Positions 34,338 to 41,600 of a stretch of DNA of 64,000 bases are shown in pieces. Each line of letters starts with the position of its first letter. Position 1 is the first letter of the stretch. The notes beneath the pieces are model-generated. The model did no database searches, was not told the origin of the DNA, and worked only from the letters and a program-made list of their open reading frames with translations. A program made the translations under genes and the position numbers. The stretch is taken from IMG/VR virus record IMGVR_UViG_3300037010_003079, positions 47,734 to 111,733 of that record; one strand, written 5' to 3'. This DNA comes from a virus.

Positions 34338-36118
34338 CAGTATTGCCCCTCTTCACCAAGGCCAAACTCTGTGCCTGCAGCGTACGCTGGAACAGGGGAC
34401 GCCCCGTGTAGGTTGGAGACATCGCCGCGGTGGATGCCTGTTAGCAATGACTCCTTGAGGTAGCGGTGTGCGAGGCGTGCCATCCAATCCGGATTGAGAA
34501 GAGGTGTGCGCGACGCCGGGCGCATGAACGGCAGTGCACGCGGCCCCTGGCTGGACGTCATCACCGACGTCACGCCGTGGCGTACGAGCTGGTCTGCGAT
34601 TGGCTGCGTCACGACAGTACCCGCCGTGTGGTGGAGGATGCCGTCCGCGAGCGTCTCGCCGATCGCGTCTGTCGTCGGGAGGCGTTTCTTGGATGCGGCC
34701 AGGGACGCATGGAACCGATTGTAGTCGACGACGTCACCCTTGATGAATGCGTCGTCGGGACCGGGATCAATGATCTGGACGTGGTTGAGCACGGACTTGG
34801 CGAGCGTCTCGAGGTGGCGCTTGTCGACCTCGGAGCCTGCGCGCTTGTAGACATCGGAGAGCGCGTCGACGAGGTAGCGTCGACCTTCACCGAGGCCTTT
34901 GTGTTGAACGATCTCGTCAGGCTTGGGTACGCCATCGGAGAGCAAGTCCCCTGCATACATCGATTGCCCGATGCCCACGACGACCTTGTGTGCGGGAGGC
35001 ACGTAGTGGCTACCGTCGCCGACGAAGACGTAGTGACCGCCCTGCGGAGCCTTGTCGATCTTCGTGATGGAACCGTCGCGGTCAGCAAGTACCGCCTTGT
35101 GTGCGAACGATGTCGGAATCTCGAGCAAGGCTCGCACGCCTTTGATGCCCTCGAGCCGCTTCTCGTCGTCAACACCGACGACGCGCCCGCCGTGCTTCGC
35201 GTTGAGGGCGAACTGCGTGAGCGGCTCGGCGAGCGCTTGAGCCGCGCGAACGCCAACGTTCGTTCCGATCGAATGCATGCCACCCGAAGACGACAGGCCT
35301 TGGCAGCGCTGACAGACGCCGTGCGCAGCTTCGCAGGTCATCGGAGAACGGACGATGACCTCCTTGCCTTCTTTGGCAAGGTGAGACGCGTACTGCGGCG
35401 TGATCAGCTTGTTCGTGCCCGCCTGGTAGCGGTCGATGAGGTGTGCGTCGGTCGGCAACATCGCGATGCCGTTCTTGGTGCCGCAGTCCACCGTCGTCAC
35501 GAGCTGGTCGCCCATGTTGTTGACGAGGATCTTCGCAAGGTCACCGGGCTCGACAACCGAGATGTTCGAGACCACCGCGTTGACACGCGCCTGACCGCCC
35601 ATGATCCACGCATCCGCAGGCTTGAGCCCTTCGGAGAAGCTCTTGTCGACGAGCCACGGAATGACCTTGCCCTTGGAGTCTTCGGCGAAGACGGGTGCGC
35701 CCACGGTGCGCATGAGTTGTGCAGCATTGCCGCGACCGCCGGCGCGAACCATCTCGCCCATCGTGCCTGGGTGGTTGCGTGCCAGCATGAGCATCGCATT
35801 CTGTCCGCCCACGAGCGTCTTGACCTTGTCCGCGTTGGTCGTCGCCTTTCGAAAGGCTTCGACGTGCGGCTTCAAGGCAGCGTCGCGTTCAGCAACACGG
35901 GGCGCGATGTCGTCGAGGCCGACGGAGATGCCGTCGAGCGTTGCGACCTCGTCACCGAGACGCTTGAGCTTGGTCACGACGTCGGGGTACTTGCTCGGGT
36001 CCTCTTTTGCGACACCGAGGAGGACCTTGTTCAGGTTCCCCTTGGTGAGCGCCCCCTGTCCTCGCCACTTCGATGGGAGGATGGAGTCGACGAGGTGCTG
36101 TCCGAGCGTTGTCGCCAT
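34337..36118 (-). CDS. RNA polymerase beta' subunit, C-terminal half
   Basis: 593 residues from ATG 36118 (ATGGCGACAACGCTC); a longer reading to 36169 overlaps the upstream gene. It contains the second half of a bacterial-type beta': a bridge-helix region AGGRGNAAQLMRTVGAPV (about 126-143), the zinc cysteines DCGT (Cys212) and CEAAHGVCQRCQG (Cys262, 269, 272), and the trigger loop IGTNVGVRAAQALAEPLTQF followed by ALNAKHGG, with the catalytic His at 309. Downstream strands GGHYVFVGDGSHYVPPAHKV belong to the C-terminal modules. The N-terminal half with NADYDGD is encoded separately at 38633. It should complete an active enzyme when assembled with that protein. Confidence 0.93.
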   Translation of the reverse strand: MATTLGQHLVDSILPSKWRGQGALTKGNLNKVLLGVAKEDPSKYPDVVTKLKRLGDEVATLDGISVGLDDIAPRVAERDAALKPHVEAFRKATTNADKVKTLVGGQNAMLMLARNHPGTMGEMVRAGGRGNAAQLMRTVGAPVFAEDSKGKVIPWLVDKSFSEGLKPADAWIMGGQARVNAVVSNISVVEPGDLAKILVNNMGDQLVTTVDCGTKNGIAMLPTDAHLIDRYQAGTNKLITPQYASHLAKEGKEVIVRSPMTCEAAHGVCQRCQGLSSSGGMHSIGTNVGVRAAQALAEPLTQFALNAKHGGRVVGVDDEKRLEGIKGVRALLEIPTSFAHKAVLADRDGSITKIDKAPQGGHYVFVGDGSHYVPPAHKVVVGIGQSMYAGDLLSDGVPKPDEIVQHKGLGEGRRYLVDALSDVYKRAGSEVDKRHLETLAKSVLNHVQIIDPGPDDAFIKGDVVDYNRFHASLAASKKRLPTTDAIGETLADGILHHTAGTVVTQPIADQLVRHGVTSVMTSSQGPRALPFMRPASRTPLLNPDWMARLAHRYLKESLLTGIHRGDVSNLHGASPVPAYAAGTEFGLGEEGQY

Positions 36119-36123
36119 GTTGG

Positions 36124-36897
36124 TTAGAGACCGAAATGTTGTAACGCAGCCGCTTTGCCCATCCACCACGCTTCTTTCATGCTCGAGAAGTCAGGGTGTT
36201 TCCGTGCAGCGGCCCACTGTGCATTCAATGACTGCATGTCGGCCGTGTTTCCGCCACGGTCTGGATGCATATTCATTGCTTGTTCTCTGAAGCGACTCTT
36301 CGCCTCCGCCTGTGTTTGCGCTCCGCTCATCCACGACGGAAGTCCGCCACTTGGCGCTCCGCGTGGAGCTGATTGTCCTATAACAGCACTTGGACCCGCA
36401 CCAGCGCCCTGTCGCGCCTTACGCCAGTTGTTGAAAACATCTTCGTTCTGCGCACCCCAGTGCTTGTCCTCCGCTTGTTGACGGTATTTGAAACCGTCTT
36501 GTGCGGACTGGCTTTGTTGCGTGTGTTTGTACGCCTCTTCTTTGGCGCTCTGTCGTGCCTGCCGTGATGCGGACGCACGGGCCTCATCTTGCGCCCGCCA
36601 CTGTTGTCGCATTCTGTCTTCCCAGGACGGACCTGCTGGACGCGGACCTGCGCTTGGACCAGGAGCACTTGGACCTGCTGGACGCGGACCTGCGCTTGGA
36701 CCAGGAGCACTTGGCCCCGGAGGACGCGGTCCTGCGGTGGGTGCCTGCTTACCAAGGTGGTAAAGGGCACCGCCGGCGCCTCCGATCGCTGCGCCTTGCA
36801 GCGCACCTTCTTCACGATGACCTTTTTCAGCGGTCAAGGCTCCGCCGGCTGTGCCGATCGCCGCGCCCATGAGGCTGCGCGCTAGTAGAGGGTTCAT
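36124..36897 (-). CDS. J-domain-like protein with a C-terminal tag
   Basis: 257 residues from ATG 36895-36897. The N-terminus has two Gly/Ala helices (MGAAIGTAGGALTAEKG; LQGAAIGGAGGALYHLG). A Pro/Gly-rich linker contains a 42-bp perfect tandem repeat encoding PSAPGPSAGPRPAG twice. The C-terminal 60 residues have a J-domain-like pattern: AEAKSRFREQAMNMHPDRGG with HPD, then helix MQSLNAQWAAARKHPD. The protein ends in EAWWMGKAAALQHFGL, a copy of the shared tag at the very C-terminus. The J-domain would recruit a host Hsp70 (DnaK); the link to tag or head contents is inference. Confidence 0.78.
   Translation of the reverse strand: MNPLLARSLMGAAIGTAGGALTAEKGHREEGALQGAAIGGAGGALYHLGKQAPTAGPRPPGPSAPGPSAGPRPAGPSAPGPSAGPRPAGPSWEDRMRQQWRAQDEARASASRQARQSAKEEAYKHTQQSQSAQDGFKYRQQAEDKHWGAQNEDVFNNWRKARQGAGAGPSAVIGQSAPRGAPSGGLPSWMSGAQTQAEAKSRFREQAMNMHPDRGGNTADMQSLNAQWAAARKHPDFSSMKEAWWMGKAAALQHFGL
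36631..36714. repeat. 42-bp perfect tandem repeat (two copies)
   Basis: Copies at 36631-36672 and 36673-36714 are identical and in frame. They encode the Pro/Gly linker of the J-domain-like protein. Recent slippage or duplication is likely. Confidence 0.85.
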
Positions 36898-36904
36898 CGG
36901 CACG

Positions 36905-37630
36905 TCAGTATCCTCCACCCATCGACATGCCGCCGCCCATCATCGCGTGCTGCCGGGCCTCTTCCTCTTTCTCGGCCTGGTTGTGCTGGTGCAACATGTA
37001 GAGACCTCCGCCCGCGAGCAGCGTCGGTGCAAGGGTCTTGAGGTTGCCGACTGCAGCACCGCGTTGTGATGCACGCGCCATGTCCATGCTGTGCTCGGGT
37101 ACGGCGCCTGTGATGAAGTTCGGGTTCGCCTTTCCACCCATGCCACCGCGTACATTCGCGGCGAAGTCTTTCGCGGCGCCCCACTGACCGGCTCCGAAGT
37201 CCTTGACCTTGGACGCGAAGCTAGGACCCGCAGCAGGGGCAGGCAGGGGAGCAGGGGCTGCGATCTTGAAACGCACGAGTGCGTCGGCAACACCCACACG
37301 ATAAACCCCGGCCATCTTGGGATTCCCGAGGGGGGCACGGTGCATGTTGTGGCGTTCGAATGTCGACATGAGGTCTCCGTGGAAAGACTCAGGCATGTCC
37401 ATCCCTCCGTGCATGTTGGGGCGTCCCCCGAGCCCCTTCAGTTCTTCGTTCACTGCTAACTGGTCTGGCGTCAGTTGCCCTTGCATCGGCATCGCCATTT
37501 TTCCCCCGCTCAACAAAGAGTCGATGAGGGAACCCGCTGTAGGTTTGGGGGCTTTACCTGTGGCTCGATCGATGATGTGGCCGATCGAGTTTTCAGAGGT
37601 TCTCGTCTCTTCACGGGGCATGAGTGACAT
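36905..37630 (-). CDS. Tag-containing protein with linkers
   Basis: 241 residues. The tag is internal (about residue 107) as AGVYRVGVADALVRFKIAAP. Upstream is a polar helix (LTPDQLAVNEELKGLGGRP). Downstream are a Pro/Ala stretch, a helical part (VKDFGAGQWGAAKDFAAN), a hydrophobic segment LAPTLLAGGGLYMLHQHN and a Met/Gly-rich end. It shares a base with the next upstream gene's stop. Function unknown. Confidence 0.74.
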   Translation of the reverse strand: MSLMPREETRTSENSIGHIIDRATGKAPKPTAGSLIDSLLSGGKMAMPMQGQLTPDQLAVNEELKGLGGRPNMHGGMDMPESFHGDLMSTFERHNMHRAPLGNPKMAGVYRVGVADALVRFKIAAPAPLPAPAAGPSFASKVKDFGAGQWGAAKDFAANVRGGMGGKANPNFITGAVPEHSMDMARASQRGAAVGNLKTLAPTLLAGGGLYMLHQHNQAEKEEEARQHAMMGGGMSMGGGY

Positions 37631-38091
37631 CAGACGCCTCCAAAAGCAGTGTTCTGTCCCATGTCACTGAGCCGGCTCGCCGAGTCGCCGCCCGCAAGGT
37701 TCGAGGGAGATCCCCACGCAGTAGTACGGTCGAGTGGATCGCGGGCTGCAAGCTGTACATCAGGCGACACGTTCACGTCGATCTGCTTGAGCACGTCGGC
37801 GAGGTTGTCTGCGGTGCCGTCCACATCCGCCTTCTTCGAGCCGCGGTTCGCTTCCGTCTTGTGAGCTGCATCGTAGCCGTGGAACGTGCGGCTTGGGATC
37901 TTCAAGCGCAGCTCCTCTGCTGCTTGCTTGAAACCGAACTGCTCGAGCGCGTCTGCGATGCCGCGCACGTGCGACTTCTTGACATGCTCGGGCAGCTTCT
38001 TGCCCTTGGGCGTCGCGTTCGCAAACTCGCGGGCGACATCCGGGTGTTGCGAGAACAGGTAGCGACGTTGAGCCTCGCTACGGAACGGCAT
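37630..38091 (-). CDS. Tag-bearing protein with an N-terminal phage box
   Basis: 153 residues. The first 37 residues (MPFRSEAQRRYLFSQHPDVA, then REFANATPKGKKLPEHVKK) are a short module that I recognise from small phage proteins with the pattern R-Y-(L/M)-F-x-x-H-P. The tag follows directly as KSHVRGIADALEQFGFKQAA. The remainder is polar. The pairing of this module with the tag is notable. No enzyme function is recognised. Confidence 0.77.
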   Translation of the reverse strand: MPFRSEAQRRYLFSQHPDVAREFANATPKGKKLPEHVKKSHVRGIADALEQFGFKQAAEELRLKIPSRTFHGYDAAHKTEANRGSKKADVDGTADNLADVLKQIDVNVSPDVQLAARDPLDRTTAWGSPSNLAGGDSASRLSDMGQNTAFGGV

Positions 38092-38626
38092 GGAGAACTC
38101 CTCGCTTCGTCTGCCACGTCAAGTGGCCCGCAACTGAACGGGTGCGCGCGACGATCCCTGACGTCCGGGGCCAGTACGCTACCGTTGCCGTTGATCGAGC
38201 GCCTGTCGTTCGCATGATGTCCGTGTACGACATTTTTTCGTCGACGTACATTCGTTGGAGATCCTCGAACGGAGGCCGTTTGGACGTTCGGTAGGATTGA
38301 ATCAAAGTTTTGAGTCGCTGCTGTTTTCGAAGAGACCGCAGCGGAACTTGCGTCAATAGTCGCATGAGGGCTTCGCGATCTTGGATGGCGACGTCCCAAA
38401 CTTGTTTCCAGTGTTTTGGACGGCCTGTACGTGGCCGTTCGACAACGCAACATCGAATGCCGAGAGTCTCGCAGCTTTCGACGGTAGCCGTGATGATGTC
38501 CCAGTCGGTGTTGCAAACCTTGACCACGCGATTGCGCGATCGAGAGGTGAGCACCGCAACCGTTCCTTCACCGTCGATCATCGCGGCAAGGTAGTGGGCT
38601 GCGGCGGCCGGGGACTCGAAGGGCAC
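38078..38626 (-). CDS. Free-standing LAGLIDADG homing endonuclease
   Basis: 182 residues from GTG 38624-38626. Residues 9-22 (AHYLAAMIDGEGTVAV) are a clear LAGLIDADG motif, with Asp/Glu as metal ligands. Only one motif is obvious, so it may act as a homodimer. A helix-turn-helix-like part near residue 130 (YVDEKMSYTDIMRTTGARST) could bind DNA. It lies immediately downstream of the beta-beta' gene. A TATAAT box five bases before the start lies over the end of the polymerase gene. Typical selfish element of phage genomes. Confidence 0.85.
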   Translation of the reverse strand: MPFESPAAAAHYLAAMIDGEGTVAVLTSRSRNRVVKVCNTDWDIITATVESCETLGIRCCVVERPRTGRPKHWKQVWDVAIQDREALMRLLTQVPLRSLRKQQRLKTLIQSYRTSKRPPFEDLQRMYVDEKMSYTDIMRTTGARSTATVAYWPRTSGIVARTRSVAGHLTWQTKRGVLHAVP

Positions 38627-38631
38627 GCTTT

Positions 38632-38637
38632 ATTATA
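38632..38637 (-). promoter_or_regulatory. TATAAT -10-like box before the LAGLIDADG gene
   Basis: Minus-strand CGCC-TATAAT-AAAGC-GTG. The box overlaps the stop codon end of the RNA polymerase gene (38633), and the GTG is five bases away, as at 4959. Confidence 0.5.
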
Positions 38638-41600
38638 GGCGCTTGGCCCTGATTTCGATGGGATCGTTGAGCGCGATGTCGCCCCGGTGGTAGGCCGCCA
38701 TCGCCTCCTCCTGGGAGTCGTAGTGCCGCGTCTTCTTGCCGCTGGCCGCCTGCGTCGCACGGTGCAAGCCCAGCACAGCCTCCATGTCGGGCGCGATGTT
38801 CAGAACGCCTGGGCGCTTGTCGGCGAAGATCATGTGCGAGAGCGTCATCTTCTTGACGTCCTCGACACCGCCCGGTGTCACCGGGGCATGGATTTGAAGG
38901 GCGTCGCCGTCGTAGTCCGCATTCATGCCCTTCTCGGCGAACGGATTGAGCTTGAGCGTCTTGCCCTCAACAATCTTGGGGTATGCACCCACGATGTTGA
39001 AGCGGTGAAGTGACGGTGCACGATTCACCATGACCGGACGTTCACGTGATTCGTTGACCAGCTCTTCCCGCGCGACGGGCGTGCGGTCATCCACCATCTT
39101 CTGCGCATCGGTCGCTGTATAGCCGCGTCGGACCAAGCGTCCGATCACGAACTTACTGTACATGCCCCAGAGCATCCCTTCGGGCACGCCGATCTCGTCC
39201 ATCGACAATGTTGGGTCAGGTGCGATGGTCGCGCGACCGCTCACGTCTTGCTGCCGCTTCATGAGGCGCGACTGGAAGAAGCCGCTGCCTGGTCGCGTGC
39301 CCGTGATGGCCGCGAGGTACCCCTTCGCACCGCGCTTCTCGGCGCCAGGGCTCACAGGGTCGCCGACGCCGTAGAGCGCGCTCACCGCGTCGTACAGGTG
39401 TTGCCGTGGACCGGGCAACTCGGATGACGGCAACGACTTGGCGGATGACTTGAGCTGATCGTTCGCGAGGAACGCGTCCTTGTAGAGCAGGTTCGCGTCG
39501 CTGACCTGCAGACGCCCGTCCTTGAGCGGCAGGATCGGACGAATCACCGGCGGCGTCACCGGCACCTTCGAGATGACGTAGGCGTCCGCAGGCTTGAGGT
39601 CGCGGTCCTTTAACGCCTCGAGGTACTTGATCTGCTTCACCACGCCGTCGAGTGCGGGTCCACGCGCCTTCTTCGATTGCGCCAGCAGATCCTTCAACTT
39701 GTCATCGATGTTGATCTCGCCGAGCGCCGTCTTGAACCAGCTCCCGCCCTTGCCCACACGCTCCGTGAACTCCTTCTGTGTCAGTCCGAGAAGGCGTCGC
39801 ACGGGTTCCTCAAACACGGGGTTGACGATCGGCTCGTGCAGGTCGACGTGCGACCACTTCGTGCCCGACATGCCGCCGGTGATCCCTGGGTCGAAGAGGC
39901 CATCGGTCTCGGGGCGTAGGTCCTTCGCGCGGATCAACTTGCTCGGGTCCTTGAGCGCTCCTGAGGACATCGACTTGACGTCCGCGTCGGTGAGCGGACC
40001 AAGCGCCAAGCGTGAGCCGGTCTTCGTCACCTTGACGCCGGCGCCCGTGAGCATGCTCTGCAGCTTGTCGTAGGCGAATGGCGTCTTGGGCGAAGGCGTC
40101 GGCAGCCCGAGTTGGATCGCGCGCCAGAACTCGTCGTTGCGCTGGCTCTTGATGGACGCCGCTTCACGCAGCACGTTGCGTGCGTTGTGCGCGACGAGTC
40201 CATCGAATTCCATCTTGCCGATGCCCTTGGCACCTTCGTCACCACCACGCGCCGGTTGTTGGTTGTAGTCGTACTTCTCGGCGCCGTGCGCTGCCCAGTT
40301 GGAATCTGTGGTCTTGAAGAGCTTCAGGATGTAGCTCTTGCCGACCAACACGTCGGGAACCTTCTTGCCCGTGATAGGGTCAAGGACCGTCTCTTTGTCC
40401 GAGAGACCGTGTTCCTCGAGCAACTTCTTTGCGAAGGCGACGTTGTCACGGCCTGGCATGTATTGCGGGATGACGATCGGCTTACCCGTCTTTTCGGCAA
40501 CCTTTCCAAGCACCGTCTCGATGACCTGCGCTGGGTTGATGCGCGAGACGATACCCGCCGACGTGAAGAGAAGATCGACAGGGCGCCCCTGCGCATCCTG
40601 GATCATCTGGTGGTCAGGGATGATCTTCGCGATCACGCCTTTGTTGCCAAAGCGGTTGCACAGCTTGTCGCCGATCTGCAGTGTCTCCTGGGTGCGGATC
40701 GACGCAGCTGCCTGTCGGGCGGTCTTCGCCACGTCTACGACAATGCCGGGTCGATCGTGCGTCCAAGTCTCGACCACTTCTTCGTAGGGCTTGACCAGCG
40801 ACTTGGACAGCTTACCCAGCAGGAGTGCGTCACCCGTCACCTTGTTCTCGCGGATGCCCGCAGCGATCAGGTCGCCCTTGTGAAGAGTGACCCCCGGCTT
40901 GACAACGCCGTCTTCGTCGAGCTTGTCGTACTGGTCCTTGGTGTAGCGGCTGCCGAAGTAGGTCCGGTGCTTCTCACGTCCGAGCTGCACGTCCCCTTCA
41001 CGCGAAAGCGCGTGCTGGTACATGTGTTCGCTCGTCAGCTTGTCCGCTGCGCCCTGCGAGACGACGATGCCGTCGTTGGTGTTGAGGCCGCGGTACGGCA
41101 TGTATGCCACCCGCAGGTTCGTGCCCAACGCGAGCGTGCCGTCCTTGGTGAAGTTCGAGTCAGCGAGGAGCTGGTCCTTCTCGACACGGTCGCCGACCTT
41201 CACGGTCAGCGTGTTGTGCAGCATCGTCTTGGCGGCGAGCGGAAGGTTGGTGTCGTAGTGGAGCTTCGTCGTGAGCGCGGCCGTCTTCGCGTCCGGCTCG
41301 ATGTGGATCCAGTCGTCATCGATCTTCGTGATCGTGCCGGCCTGTCGTGCGGTCGGGACGATCAGCTTGACCATCTCCCGTTCGACCGACGTCCCTGGCT
41401 TCCACGATGCAACCTGGACGAGCGGCGCCTCACGATGCGTCAACGGCAGTGCTTGGCCCTGGTGCTTGCTCGCCATGAGCACGCGGTTCGCCTGGATGCC
41501 GTAGAGCAGCGGCAGGAGGTTCGACGTGGGCCCATACTGGTCTGCGACATGCTCCAGTTGGTGGGTCACGCGATCCGACGACACGCGCGATACGACGCCA

